Assembly: GCF_042646425.1 (NCBI RefSeq)
Contig: NZ_JBHRTR010000054.1
Span: forward strand, 62,001 to 126,000
Direction of reading: 5' to 3'
DNA length: 64,000 bases
Origin: Marinibaculum pumilum
Lineage (GTDB): Bacteria > Pseudomonadota > Alphaproteobacteria > Ferrovibrionales > Ferrovibrionaceae
Both the position numbers and the translations under genes were made by a program. Positions within the stretch are counted from its first letter, which is position 1. Every line of letters begins with the position of its first letter. The notes below the pieces were generated by a model that saw only the letters and a list, made by a program, of their open reading frames with translations, was not told the DNA's origin and made no database searches. Positions 31,956 to 42,165 of the stretch are shown here, piece by piece.

Positions 31956-33386
31956 ATGCGGAAGAACGACCGGGCCGGACTGGCCCGCCGGACCCTTCTC
32001 AAGGCCGGACTGAAGGCGGGGCTGGCCGCCGGCATGACCCTGGCCCTGACGGCCGGGCTGTTCTCGCCGCCGGCGGCGGCGGAGATGCTGCTGCCGGAGA
32101 AGGACGAACTTACCTTCGGCTTCATCAAGCTGACCGACATGGCGCCGCTCGCCATCGCCTACGAGAAGCACTTCTTCGAGGACGAGGGGCTCTACGTCAC
32201 CCTGGAGCCGCAGGCCAACTGGAAGGTGCTGCTGGACCGGGTGATCACCGGCGAGCTGGACGGCGCCCATATGCTGGCCGGCCAGCCGCTGGCCGCCACC
32301 ATCGGCTATGGCACCGAGGCCCATATCGTCACCCCCTTCTCCATGGACCTGAACGGCAACGGCATCACGGTGTCGCAGGAGGTCTGGGAGATGATGAAGC
32401 CCGACCTGCCGAAGCAGGCCGACGGCAGGCCCGTCCATCCGATCAAGGCGGACTATCTGAAGCCGGTCGTCGAGAGCTTCCGCGCCCAGGGCAAGCCGTT
32501 CAAGATGGGCATGGTCTTCCCCGTCTCCACCCACAATTACGAGCTGCGCTACTGGCTGGCGGCCGGCGGCATCCACCCCGGCTTCTATTCGCCGACCGAC
32601 ATCTCCGGCCAGATCAAGGCCGAGGCCCTGCTCTCCGTCACGCCGCCGCCGCAGATGCCGGCGACCCTGGAGGCAGGCACGATCTCCGGCTACTGCGTCG
32701 GCGAGCCGTGGAACCAGCAGGCGGTGTTCAAGGGCATCGGCGTGCCGGTGATCACCGACTTTGAGATCTGGAAAAACAATCCGGAGAAGGTGTTCGGCAT
32801 CACCGCAGAATTCGCGGAAGAATACCCGAACACGACTCTGGCGATCACCAAGGCGCTGATCCGGGCCGCCAAATGGCTGGACGAGAACGACAATGCCAAC
32901 CGGGCCGAGGCGGTGGAGATCCTGTCGCGCCCCGAATATGTCGGCGCCGATGCGGAAGTCATCGCCAATTCGATGACCGGCACCTTCGAGTACGAGAAGG
33001 GCGATGCCCGCCCGGTGCCGGACTTCAACGTCTTCTACCGCTACTTCGCGACCTATCCCTACTACTCCGACGCGGTCTGGTACCTGAGCCAGATGCGCCG
33101 CTGGGGCCAGGTCGCCGAGGCGAAGCCCGACACCTGGTACGACGAGGTGGCGAAGAAGGTCTACCGCCCGGACATCTACCTGAAGGCGGCCCGCATGCTG
33201 GTCGAGGAAGGCCATGCCGACGCGGCCGACTTCCCCTGGGAGACCGACGGCTACCGCGCCCCGCAGGCGGAGTTCATCGACGGCATCACCTTCGATGGCC
33301 GCGCGCCCAATGCCTATCTGGAGCAGTTCCCGATCGGGCTGAAGGGCAAGCAGACCGTCGACGGCAACGACGTGGCCGGCGGCTGA
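31956..33386 (+). CDS. nrtA: Nitrate ABC transporter substrate-binding protein
   Basis: 476 residues with a Tat-like signal (ARRTLLKAGLKAGLAAGMTL). The mature part begins EMLLPEKDELTFGFIKLTDM and contains VFPVSTHNYELRYWLAAGG and SGYCVGEPWNQQAVF, the ligand-binding segments of NrtA/NasF. It captures nitrate and/or nitrite in the periplasm for NrtBC. GGGAGACACAAG precedes the ATG. First gene of the operon behind the NasT-controlled leader. Confidence 0.94.
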   Translation: MRKNDRAGLARRTLLKAGLKAGLAAGMTLALTAGLFSPPAAAEMLLPEKDELTFGFIKLTDMAPLAIAYEKHFFEDEGLYVTLEPQANWKVLLDRVITGELDGAHMLAGQPLAATIGYGTEAHIVTPFSMDLNGNGITVSQEVWEMMKPDLPKQADGRPVHPIKADYLKPVVESFRAQGKPFKMGMVFPVSTHNYELRYWLAAGGIHPGFYSPTDISGQIKAEALLSVTPPPQMPATLEAGTISGYCVGEPWNQQAVFKGIGVPVITDFEIWKNNPEKVFGITAEFAEEYPNTTLAITKALIRAAKWLDENDNANRAEAVEILSRPEYVGADAEVIANSMTGTFEYEKGDARPVPDFNVFYRYFATYPYYSDAVWYLSQMRRWGQVAEAKPDTWYDEVAKKVYRPDIYLKAARMLVEEGHADAADFPWETDGYRAPQAEFIDGITFDGRAPNAYLEQFPIGLKGKQTVDGNDVAGG

Positions 33387-33423
33387 GGCCTCGGAACAGG
33401 CGCAGGCGGTCCCGCGCCCGGAA

Positions 33424-33518
33424 CGTCATCCCGGGCCTGACCCGGGATCCATTCCGCAAGCCGCGCGGCGTCTCAGCGGCCTGCGGAATGGGTTCTCGGG
33501 TCAAGCCCGAGAACGACG
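33424..33518. repeat. REP-like palindromic element between nrtA and nrtB
   Basis: Two perfect hairpins, ATCCCGGG-CCTGA-CCCGGGAT and GTTCTCGGG-TCAAG-CCCGAGAAC, are nested in a larger inverted repeat (outer ends CGTC and GACG, inner arms ATTCCGCA and TGCGGAAT). This is the shape of dispersed palindromic elements common in alphaproteobacterial intergenic DNA. It may trim or stabilise mRNA and set the ratio of NrtA to NrtB. Confidence 0.75.
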
Positions 33519-33580
33519 GCTTCCGCCAGATCCGGGACAGCTGCGCCGTCCAACCGACAGACCCAGCAGGGAATGATGCA

Positions 33581-34684
33581 ATGACCTTCGCTTCGATCGC
33601 AGACTCCGCGGCAGAGAAGGCGGCGCCGGCGGCCTCCACCCGGGTCGAGCGCCGCACCCGGCTCTTCGCCGCCATCACCCGCTCCGCCCCCTATCTGGGC
33701 ATCCTCGGCCTCGGCTGGACCGTCCCCCTGATGCGGATCGGTGCCGGCGAGGAGACGCGCCCGCAGCTGCGGGAGCTGTGGCAGCAGCTCGTCGTGCCGC
33801 TGATGGGCATCGCCGTCTTCCTGGCCGCCTGGGCCTGGCTGGCACCGCAGGTGGAGACCTCGCTCGGCACCATTCCCGGCCCCGCCCAGGTGCTGCACGA
33901 GGCCGGCAATCTGTGGGACGACCATGTCGCCGAGCGCCAGAAGGCCGACGACTTCTTTGAGCGCCAGGAGGCGCGCAACGACAAACTGGTCGCCGCCGGC
34001 CATGCCGACCGGGTGAAGTGGCGCGACTATACCGGCAAGCCCACCTACCTGGACCAGATCGTCACCAGCCTGAAGACGGTGGCGCTGGGCTTCATCATCG
34101 CCACCATCGTCGCCGTGCCGCTGGGCATCGCCTGCGGCCTGTCGCGCACGGTGAACGGCGCGGTGAACCCGCTGGTGCAGGTGTTCCGCCCGGTCTCCCC
34201 GCTCGCCTGGCTGCCGATCGTCACCATGATCGTCTCCGCGCTCTACGCCGATGCCAGCGACGCGCTGCCGAAGTCGCTGGTGATCTCCGCGATCACGGTG
34301 ACCCTCTGTTCGCTCTGGCCGACCCTGATCAATACCGCGCTCGGTGTCGCCTCGGTCGACAAGGACCTGATGAATGTCGCCCGGGTCCTGCGCCTGCCGG
34401 CCTGGAAGACGATCACGAAGCTGGTCCTGCCCTCCGCCCTGCCGCTGATCTTCACCGGCCTGCGGCTGTCGCTGGGCGTGGGCTGGATGGTGCTGATCGC
34501 GGCTGAGATGCTGGCCCAGAACCCGGGCCTGGGGAAGTTCGTCTGGGACGAATTCCAGAACGGCTCCTCCGCCTCGCTGGCGCGGATCATCGTCGCCGTC
34601 ATCACGATCGGGCTGATCGGCTTCCTGCTGGACCGCGTGATGCAGGCCCTGCAGACCGCCTTCAGCTTCCAGGCCAACCGCTGA
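33581..34684 (+). CDS. nrtB: Nitrate ABC transporter permease
   Basis: 367 residues. An N-terminal helix pair and a soluble insert (ERQKADDFFERQEARNDKLV) precede the permease core of five helices with VFRPVSPLAWLPIVTMIVSA and the EAA-like loop LPSALPLIFTGLRLSLGVGW plus LIAAEMLAQNPGLGKFVWDE. It forms the inner-membrane channel for nitrate. AGCAGGGA precedes the ATG. Confidence 0.93.
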   Translation: MTFASIADSAAEKAAPAASTRVERRTRLFAAITRSAPYLGILGLGWTVPLMRIGAGEETRPQLRELWQQLVVPLMGIAVFLAAWAWLAPQVETSLGTIPGPAQVLHEAGNLWDDHVAERQKADDFFERQEARNDKLVAAGHADRVKWRDYTGKPTYLDQIVTSLKTVALGFIIATIVAVPLGIACGLSRTVNGAVNPLVQVFRPVSPLAWLPIVTMIVSALYADASDALPKSLVISAITVTLCSLWPTLINTALGVASVDKDLMNVARVLRLPAWKTITKLVLPSALPLIFTGLRLSLGVGWMVLIAAEMLAQNPGLGKFVWDEFQNGSSASLARIIVAVITIGLIGFLLDRVMQALQTAFSFQANR

Positions 34685-34709
34685 CCCGCAGCGCAGAGGG
34701 AGAGAGAGC

Positions 34710-36479
34710 ATGGCTTTCCTGGAACTGAAGGGTGTCGCCAAGAGCTACGGCCAGGGCGCAGCCCGGCGGGAGGTGCTGGCCGGGATCGACCTGGAGGTTG
34801 CCGAAGGCGAGTTCGTCGCCATCCTCGGCTTCTCCGGCACCGGCAAGACCACCCTGATCTCGGCAATCGCCGGGCTGGTGGAACCGGATGCGGGCGAGGT
34901 GCTGCTGGACGGCGCACCGGTCGCCGGCCCCGGCCCGGACCGCGGCCTGGTCTTCCAGAGCTATTCGCTGATGCCCTGGCTGACCGTGACCGGCAATATC
35001 CGGCTGGCGGTGGACGCCGTCCATCCGCGGAAGAGCGCCCGCGACAGGGCGTCGATGACGGCCCGCTATGTCGACCTGGTCGGCCTGGGCCATGCCGCCG
35101 ACCGGCGGCCGGCGGAACTGTCCGGCGGCATGCGCCAGCGGGTCGCCGTGGCACGCGCGCTGGCGATGAACCCGCGGATCCTGCTGCTGGACGAGCCGCT
35201 GTCGGCGCTGGACGCGCTGACCCGCGCCAAGCTGCAGGACGAGATCGAGCGGATCTGGGATGCCGAGAAGAAGACGGTGATCCTGATCACCAACGATGTC
35301 GACGAGGCGATCCTGCTGGCCGACCGGATCGTCCCGCTGGTACCGGGCCATGGAGACGAGGGCGCGCGCCTCGGCCCCTCCTTCGAGGTCGGCATGCCGC
35401 GCCCCCGCGACCGCACGGCGATGAACGACGATGCCGCCTTCAAGCGGCTGCGGGCGAAGATCACCAGCTTTCTGCTGGAGGCCGGGCAGGAGCGCGCGGC
35501 GGAGGCGGCCGATGAGGGGCGCCTGCCCGAGGTGCTGCCGATCCAGCCCCGTTCTTCGCTGCAGGCAGGGCGCCTCCGCCGCGGCGGCCGCGACGCCGAC
35601 CTGCCGAGGGCCTGGGCGGCGGCGGCCGAGGGGCCGGAGAAGCGCGCCTATGTCGACCTCTTCGACGTCCACAAGGTCTATCCCACCCCGAAGGGGCCGC
35701 TGACCGTTGTCGAGGGCTTTACCCACAAGATCGCCAAGGGCGAATTCATCTCCCTGATCGGCCATTCCGGCTGCGGCAAGTCGACGGTGCTGTCGATGGC
35801 GGCCGGCCTGGTGCCGATCAGCGCCGGCGGCATCGTGCTGGACGGCCGCGAGATCGACGGTGCCGGGCCGGAGCGGGCGGTGGTGTTCCAGGCGCCGTCG
35901 CTGCTGCCGTGGCTGACCGCGCGGGAGAATGTCGCCCTCGGCGTCGACCGGGTCTTCCCCCATGCCAGCGCGGCGGAACGGGCGGAGATCTGCGACTACT
36001 ACCTGACCCGGGTCGGGCTGGGCGACGCGATGGACCGGCCGGCGGCGGAGCTGTCGAACGGCATGAAGCAGCGGGTGGGGATCGCCCGCGCCTTCGCCCT
36101 GTCGCCGAAGCTGCTGCTGCTGGACGAGCCGTTCGGCATGCTCGACAGCCTGACCCGCTGGGAACTGCAGGAGGTCCTGATGGACGTCTGGCGGCGTACC
36201 CAGGTCACCGCGATCTGCGTCACCCACGATGTCGACGAGGCGATCCTGCTGGCCGACAAGGTGGTGATGATGACCAACGGCCCGCGGGCGCGGATCGGTA
36301 ACGTGATGCCGGTCGACCTGCCGCGCCCCCGCAGCCGCGCCGCGCTGCTGCAGCATCCCGACTATTACCGCTACCGGCAGGAGCTGCTGGACTTCCTGGA
36401 AGCCTATGAGGGCGGCGCCAACCCCGACCCGGCGAAGGTGAAGGCGGGCCTGTCCCGCACCGCCGGCGAAGCCGCCTGA
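34710..36479 (+). CDS. nrtC: Tandem ATPase nitrate ABC transporter protein
   Basis: 589 residues made of two complete ABC ATPase domains. Domain 1 (about 1-260): Walker A GFSGTGKTT at residue 40, signature LSGGMRQRVAVARALAMNPR, Walker B LLLDEPLSALDAL. Domain 2 (about 310-560): Walker A GHSGCGKST at residue 351, signature LSNGMKQRVGIARAFALSPK, LLLLDEPFGMLDSL. The second signature is LSNGM rather than LSGGM. In cyanobacteria NrtC and NrtD are separate and NrtC carries a regulatory binding domain; here both ATPases are fused and the binding domain is absent. One chain would therefore power the permease dimer. Confidence 0.9.
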   Translation: MAFLELKGVAKSYGQGAARREVLAGIDLEVAEGEFVAILGFSGTGKTTLISAIAGLVEPDAGEVLLDGAPVAGPGPDRGLVFQSYSLMPWLTVTGNIRLAVDAVHPRKSARDRASMTARYVDLVGLGHAADRRPAELSGGMRQRVAVARALAMNPRILLLDEPLSALDALTRAKLQDEIERIWDAEKKTVILITNDVDEAILLADRIVPLVPGHGDEGARLGPSFEVGMPRPRDRTAMNDDAAFKRLRAKITSFLLEAGQERAAEAADEGRLPEVLPIQPRSSLQAGRLRRGGRDADLPRAWAAAAEGPEKRAYVDLFDVHKVYPTPKGPLTVVEGFTHKIAKGEFISLIGHSGCGKSTVLSMAAGLVPISAGGIVLDGREIDGAGPERAVVFQAPSLLPWLTARENVALGVDRVFPHASAAERAEICDYYLTRVGLGDAMDRPAAELSNGMKQRVGIARAFALSPKLLLLDEPFGMLDSLTRWELQEVLMDVWRRTQVTAICVTHDVDEAILLADKVVMMTNGPRARIGNVMPVDLPRPRSRAALLQHPDYYRYRQELLDFLEAYEGGANPDPAKVKAGLSRTAGEAA

Positions 36480-36492
36480 GGGGAGACCCGAG

Positions 36493-38961
36493 ATGACCGA
36501 GACGACCGAGACGCGGCGCCGGCTGGTGGTGGTCGGCAACGGCATGGCGCCGGGCCGGGTGCTGGAACGGCTGTTCGACCTGGACCCCGACGGCTGGCAG
36601 GTGACGATCTTCAATGCCGAGCCGCGGGTGAACTACGACCGCATCATGCTCTCGCCCGTACTGGCGGGCGAGAAGACCTATGACGACATCGTCATCCACG
36701 ACAAAGCCTGGTACGCGGAACGCGGCATCACCCTGCACCAGGGCTGCCCGGTGGCCGCGATCGACCGGGCGGCGAAGCGGGTGACCGCCGCCGACGGCAC
36801 GACTGCCGACTATGACCGGCTGCTGATCGCCACCGGCTCGAGCCCGGTGATGATCCCGGTCCCGGGACACGACCTGCCCGGTGTGATCGGCTACCGCGAC
36901 CTGGACGATGTCGAGCGGATGCTGACGGCGTCCCGGGCGGGCGGCCATGCCGTGGTGATCGGCGGCGGCCTGCTGGGGCTGGAGGCCGCCGCCGGCCTGA
37001 AGGCACAGGGCATGGCGGTGACCGTCCTGCACCTGATGCCGACCCTGATGGAGCGCCAGCTGGACCAGGCGGCCGGCTGGCTGCTGCAGCGGGCGATCGA
37101 GGCGCGCGGCATCGCCGTGCGCACAAGGGCCAACACCCAGGCGATCCTCGGCGAGGACCGGGTCACCGCCGTGCGGCTGGACGACGGCACGGAGATCCCG
37201 GCCGACCTGGTGGTGATGGCGGTCGGCATCCGCCCCGCCACCGCCCTGGCAAGGGATGCCGGGCTGGAGGTCAACCGCGGCATCCTGGTCGACGACCATC
37301 TGCAGACCTCCGACCCCGACATCCTGGCAGTCGGCGAATGCGTCGAGCATCGCGGCACATGCTATGGCCTGGTCGCGCCGCTCTACGAGATGGCGGCGGT
37401 GATCGCGCGCCGGCTGGCCGGCGATGCGGATGCCGCCTATCGCGGCTCGATCACTTCCACCAAGCTGAAGGTCACCGGCATCGACCTGTTCTCCGCCGGG
37501 GACTTCGCCGAGGGCGAGGGCCGGGAGGAGATCGTCCTGCGCGACGCCAGCCTGGGCGTCTACAAGCGCCTGGTGATCGAGGAGGACCGGATCGTCGGAA
37601 TCGTGCTGTACGGCCATACCGCGGACAGCGGCTGGTTCCTGCAGATGCTGCGCGACGGCACCGACATTTCGGAGCTGCGCGAGACCCTGATCTTCGGCCA
37701 GGGCTTCGCGGGGGGCACCCCCCTGGACCCTATGGCGGCCGTTGCAGCCTTGCCGGCTGAGGCAGAGATCTGCGGCTGCAACGGCGTCTGCAAGTCAACC
37801 ATCGTGGCGGCCATCGCCGGCAAGGGCCTGTCCGACGTCGAGGGGGTGCGCACGGCCACCAAGGCCTCCGCCTCCTGCGGCTCCTGCACCGGCCTGGTGG
37901 AGAAGCTGCTGTCCCTCAGCCTGGGCGACGCCTTCGACGCCACCGCACCGAAGCCCGCCTGCCCCTGCACGACCCTGGGCCATGACGAGATCCGCCGGCT
38001 GATCGCCGCCAAGGGGCTGAAGTCCGTGCCTGAGGTGATGCAGGAGCTGGAATGGACCACCTCCTGCGGCTGCGCGAAATGCCGGCCGGCGCTGAACTAC
38101 TACCTGCTCGCCGCCTGGCCCGGCGAATATGCGGACGACTACCAGTCCCGCTTCATCAACGAACGGGTGCACGCCAACATCCAGAAGGACGGCACCTATT
38201 CCGTCGTGCCGCGGATGTGGGGCGGGATGACCAGCGCCAAGGAGCTGCGGGCGATCGCCGACGTGGCGGACAAGTTCGGCATCCCCACGGTGAAGGTAAC
38301 CGGCGGCCAGCGCATCGACCTGCTGGGGGTCCGGAAGGAGGACCTGCCCGGCGTCTGGGCCGACCTGAACGCGGCCGGCATGGTCTCCGGCCATGCCTAT
38401 GCGAAGGGGCTGCGGACGGTGAAGACCTGCGTCGGCACCGACTGGTGCCGCTTCGGCACGCAGGATTCCACCGGCCTGGGCACCCGCATGGAGAAGATGC
38501 TCTGGGGGTCCTGGACGCCGCACAAGGTGAAGATGGCGGTCTCCGGCTGTCCGCGGAACTGCGCGGAGGCGACCTGCAAGGATTTCGGCGTGGTCTGCGT
38601 CGAGTCCGGCTTTGAGCTTCATGTCGGCGGTGCGGCCGGCATGGAGGTGAAGCCGACTCAGATCCTCTGCACCGTCGCCACCGAGGCGGAGGCTCTGGAG
38701 TACTGCGCCGCCGTGGTGCAGCTCTATCGCGAGCAGGGCCACTACCTGGAGCGCATCCACAAATGGCTGGCCCGCATCGGCCTGGACCGGCTGAAGGCGC
38801 TGGTGGTCGAGGATGCGGACATGCGCACCGCCCTGTTCGAGCGTTTCCTCTATTCGCAGCGATTCGCGCAAAGCGACCCCTGGGCAGAACGTGTGGCCGG
38901 GCGCGATGCCCACGAATTCGTCCCCCTGCGCGACTTCACGGTGAAGGAGGCCGCCGAATGA
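36493..38961 (+). CDS. nirB: Assimilatory nitrite reductase large subunit NirB
   Basis: 822 residues. N-terminal FAD/NAD(P)H domains (VVVGNGMAPGRVLERLFDLD, VVIGGGLLGLEAAAGLKAQG), a central BFD-like [2Fe-2S] cluster (ICGCNGVCKSTI, SASCGSCTG), and C-terminal ferredoxin-like and siroheme/[4Fe-4S] domains. The latter has Cys646-x5-Cys652 (TCVGTDWC) and Cys686-x3-Cys690 (GCPRNCAEATC). It reduces nitrite to ammonium with NADH using siroheme. nirD overlaps its end, and cysG for siroheme lies in the same operon. Confidence 0.96.
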   Translation: MTETTETRRRLVVVGNGMAPGRVLERLFDLDPDGWQVTIFNAEPRVNYDRIMLSPVLAGEKTYDDIVIHDKAWYAERGITLHQGCPVAAIDRAAKRVTAADGTTADYDRLLIATGSSPVMIPVPGHDLPGVIGYRDLDDVERMLTASRAGGHAVVIGGGLLGLEAAAGLKAQGMAVTVLHLMPTLMERQLDQAAGWLLQRAIEARGIAVRTRANTQAILGEDRVTAVRLDDGTEIPADLVVMAVGIRPATALARDAGLEVNRGILVDDHLQTSDPDILAVGECVEHRGTCYGLVAPLYEMAAVIARRLAGDADAAYRGSITSTKLKVTGIDLFSAGDFAEGEGREEIVLRDASLGVYKRLVIEEDRIVGIVLYGHTADSGWFLQMLRDGTDISELRETLIFGQGFAGGTPLDPMAAVAALPAEAEICGCNGVCKSTIVAAIAGKGLSDVEGVRTATKASASCGSCTGLVEKLLSLSLGDAFDATAPKPACPCTTLGHDEIRRLIAAKGLKSVPEVMQELEWTTSCGCAKCRPALNYYLLAAWPGEYADDYQSRFINERVHANIQKDGTYSVVPRMWGGMTSAKELRAIADVADKFGIPTVKVTGGQRIDLLGVRKEDLPGVWADLNAAGMVSGHAYAKGLRTVKTCVGTDWCRFGTQDSTGLGTRMEKMLWGSWTPHKVKMAVSGCPRNCAEATCKDFGVVCVESGFELHVGGAAGMEVKPTQILCTVATEAEALEYCAAVVQLYREQGHYLERIHKWLARIGLDRLKALVVEDADMRTALFERFLYSQRFAQSDPWAERVAGRDAHEFVPLRDFTVKEAAE

Positions 38962-39314
38962 ACGGACCGGACATGATCGCCGTCGAGGGCTGGACCGACA
39001 TCGGCGCCCTGGCCGAGATTCCCCGGCGCGGGGCGCGGCGGGTGAGGCTGCCCGAGCGCACGATCGCCGTGTTCCGCACCGCCGACGACGAGGTCCATGC
39101 GCTGGAGGACCGCTGCCCGCACAAGGGCGGGCCGCTGAGCCAGGGCATCGTACATGACTGCGCCGTCACCTGCCCGCTGCACAACCTGGTGGTCGACCTC
39201 GCCACCGGCGCGGCGCGGGAGGAGGATGGCGGATCGGTGCCGGTGCTGCCGGTGCGGCTGCATGAGGGCCGCATCCTGCTGGACCTGCGTGCCGCGGCGC
39301 GACGGGCGGCATGA
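38958..39314 (+). CDS. nirD: Nitrite reductase small subunit NirD
   Basis: 118 residues, Rieske-type fold; the [2Fe-2S] ligands are present as Cys53-Pro-His55 (RCPHKGGPLSQG) and Cys72-x2-His75 (TCPLHNLVVD). Many NirD proteins have lost these, so this one probably still binds a cluster. It overlaps nirB (ATGA) and nasA by 4 bases each. Confidence 0.93.
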   Translation: MNGPDMIAVEGWTDIGALAEIPRRGARRVRLPERTIAVFRTADDEVHALEDRCPHKGGPLSQGIVHDCAVTCPLHNLVVDLATGAAREEDGGSVPVLPVRLHEGRILLDLRAAARRAA

Positions 39315-42165
39315 ACGCGCTGCCGCCCCGTCCCCGCGCCGCCGCGACCGGCGAGACCCCGACGGCCCGCGACGCCGGCGGGGACGCGCGCCAGGTCCGC
39401 ACGACCTGCCCCTATTGCGGTGTCGGCTGCGGCGTGGTCGCCTCGGTGGCCGCGGCTGCGACCGGCGAACGGCCGGCGGCGGAGACCATCGCCATCGCCG
39501 GGGATCCGCAGCATCCGGCCAATCTCGGGCGGCTCTGCTCCAAGGGGTCGGCGCTGGCCGACGTGCTGGGGCTGGAGGGCCGGCTGCTGCATCCGCAGGT
39601 CGACGGGCGGCGCACGGATTGGGACAGCGCGCTCGACCGGGTCGCTTCCGGCTTCCGCGACGCGATCGCCGCGCATGGGCCGGATTCGGTCGCCTTCTAC
39701 CTCTCGGGCCAGCTGCTGACCGAAGACTATTACCTCGCCAACAAGCTGATGAAGGGCTTCATCGGCAGCGCCAATGTGGACACCAACTCCCGGCTCTGCA
39801 TGGCCTCGACGGTGGCGGGACAGAAGCGCGCCTTCGGCAGCGACACGGTCCCCGGCAGCTACGAAGACCTGGAGCTTGCCGACCTGGTGGTGATCACCGG
39901 CGCCAACCTGGCCTGGTGCCACCCGGTGCTGTTCCAGCGCCTCCAGGCGGCGCGGCGGCGCCGGCCGGGGATGCGGGTCGTGGTCATCGACCCGCGGCGC
40001 ACGGCGACGGCGGATGAGGCCGACCTGCACCTGGCGGTCGCGGCCGACGGCGATACCGCCCTGTTCAACGGTCTGCTGCACCACCTGATCGCCGCAGGCG
40101 CGGTCGACCGTACTTTCATCGCCGACCATACCGGCGGCCTTGCCGTGGCTGCGGCCGCCGTCGCCGGCGCCGACCTGGCGGCGACCGCGGCGGCCACCGG
40201 CNNNNNNNNNNNNNNNNNNNNNNNNNNNNNNNNNNNNNNNNNNNNNNNNNNNNNNNNNNNNNNNNNNNNNNNNNNNNNNNNNNNNNNNNNNCCGCGCCTT
40301 CGCCGGGACCGAACGGGTGGTCACCCTGTTCAGCCAGGGGGTGAACCAGTCCGCCGCCGGCACCGACAAGGTCAATGCGATCCTGAACGCCTATCTGGCC
40401 ACCGGCCGGATCGGCCGGCCCGGCATGGGCCCCTTCTCCCTGACCGGGCAGCCGAACGCCATGGGCGGCCGCGAGGTCGGCGGGCTCGCCAACCAGCTGG
40501 CGGCCCATATGGAGATCGAGGATCCGCGCCATCGCGCCCTGGTCGGACAGTTCTGGGATGCGCCGGCGATGGCACGCAAACCCGGCCTGCGCGCGGTGGA
40601 ACTGTTCCAGGCGGTGGCGGCGGGCAGGATCAAGGCGCTGTGGATCATGGCGACCAACCCGGTGGCCAGCCTGCCCGACAATGCGGCCGTTGAGGCGGCG
40701 CTGGTGGCCTGCCCCTTCGTCGTCGTCTCCGACGTCACCGCGGCGACCGACACCGCCCGCCATGCGCATGTCCTGCTGCCGGCCGCCGCCTGGGGCGAAA
40801 AGGACGGCACCGTCACCAATTCCGAACGGCGGATCTCCCGCCAGCGGGCCTTCCTGCCGCTGCCGGGGGAGGCGCGGCCGGACTGGTGGATGATCGCGCA
40901 GGTCGCGCGGCGCATGGGCTGGGCGCAGGCCTTCGCCCATGACGGCCCGGCGGCGATCTATCGCGAACATGCGGCGCTGTCGGCCTGGCGCAACAACGGC
41001 AGCCGGGACTTCGACATCGGCGGCCATGCCGGTCTGAGCGATACGGCCTATGACGCCTTGCAGCCCGTCCAGTGGCCGCTGCCGAATGGCGGCGTCGGCA
41101 CGGCCCGGCTGTTCGGCGACGGTCGCTTTTTCACCGAAGACGGTCGCGCCCGCTTCCTGGCGCTGACGCCGCCGCCGGCCGCAGAGCCGCCGGATGACGT
41201 GCTGCTGAACACCGGCCGGATCCGCGACCAGTGGCACACCATGACCCGCACCGCCCTGTCCGCGCGGCTGTCGGCGCACTACGCGGAACCCTTTGCGGAG
41301 CTGCATCCCGAGACCGCCCGCCAGCACGGCATCGGGCCGGCGGACCTGGTGGCGATCGAGAGCGCGCATGGCCGCATCCTGGTGCGGGCGCTGATCACGT
41401 CGCGACAGCGGCCGGGGATGGTGTTCGTGCCGATGCACTGGAACGACCAGACCAGCGCCGCCGGCCGGGTCGGCCGCCTGCTGGCGCCGCGGATCGACCC
41501 GGTGTCCGGCCAGCCGGCGCTGAAGCGGATGCCGGTCGCCCTGCACCGCTTTCCCGCCGCCTGGCACGGCTTCGCGGTGTCGGTCGACCGGCCGGACCCG
41601 CGCGGGCCGGCCGGNNNNNNNNNNNNNNNNNNNNNNNNNNNNNNNNNNNNNNNNNNNNNNNNNNNNNNNNNNNNNNNNNNNNNCGCTGGCGCGCTGCCGC
41701 CGGGGCTGGCGGCTGGAACTGGCCGGCGACGGCCCGGCCGGGGACCCGGCGGCCATTGCCGCCGCCGTCCTGGGCGGTATCGGCGACGGCGAGCAGGTCT
41801 ATGCCGATGCGGCAAGCGGCAGCTACCGCCTCGCCCGCTTCGCCGGCGACCGGCTGGTGGCGGCGCTCTATCTCGCCCCGGGCCCGGTCGCGGTGTCGCG
41901 GGCCTGGCTCGCCGACCTGCTGGGCCGCGAGATGCCGTCGCCGCAGGACCGCATGGCGCTGCTGGCCGGCCGGCCGGGCGGCGACCGGCCCGATCCCGGC
42001 GCCACCGTCTGTGCCTGCTTCGCCGTCGGTGCCAACACCATCCTGCAGGCGGTGGGCCGCGGCTGCGCCACCGTCGATGCGATCGGCGCCAGCCTGGGCG
42101 CCGGCAGCAATTGCGGCTCGTGCCGCGCCGAGATCGGGGAGCTGATTCGCCATGCCGGACGCTGA
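39311..42165 (+). CDS. nasA: Assimilatory nitrate reductase NasA, broken by two N gaps
   Basis: The N-terminal part has the [4Fe-4S] motif TCPYCGVGCGVV and a later GRLCSKGS, then molybdopterin segments (FYLSGQLLTEDYYLANKLMK, NSRLCMAS). The middle part has FSQGVNQSAAGTDKVNAI and MATNPVASLPDNA. The C-terminal part ends in a BFD-like [2Fe-2S] domain (TVCACFAVGANTI, GSNCGSCRAEIGEL), as in NADH- or ferredoxin-linked NasA forms. It reduces nitrate to nitrite on bis-MGD molybdenum. The reading frame changes across each N run (40202-40291, 41616-41683), so the runs do not show true gap length. There is no internal stop outside the gaps, and I take it as one intact gene. Confidence 0.92.
40202..40291. 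other. Assembly gap (90 N) in nasA
   Basis: Ninety N bases. The nasA frame before the gap does not continue in phase after it, so the number of N is an estimate. Confidence 0.99.
41616..41683. other. Assembly gap (68 N) in nasA
   Basis: Sixty-eight N bases between the molybdopterin-binding C-terminal part and the BFD-like domain of NasA. The frame again shifts across it. Confidence 0.99.
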
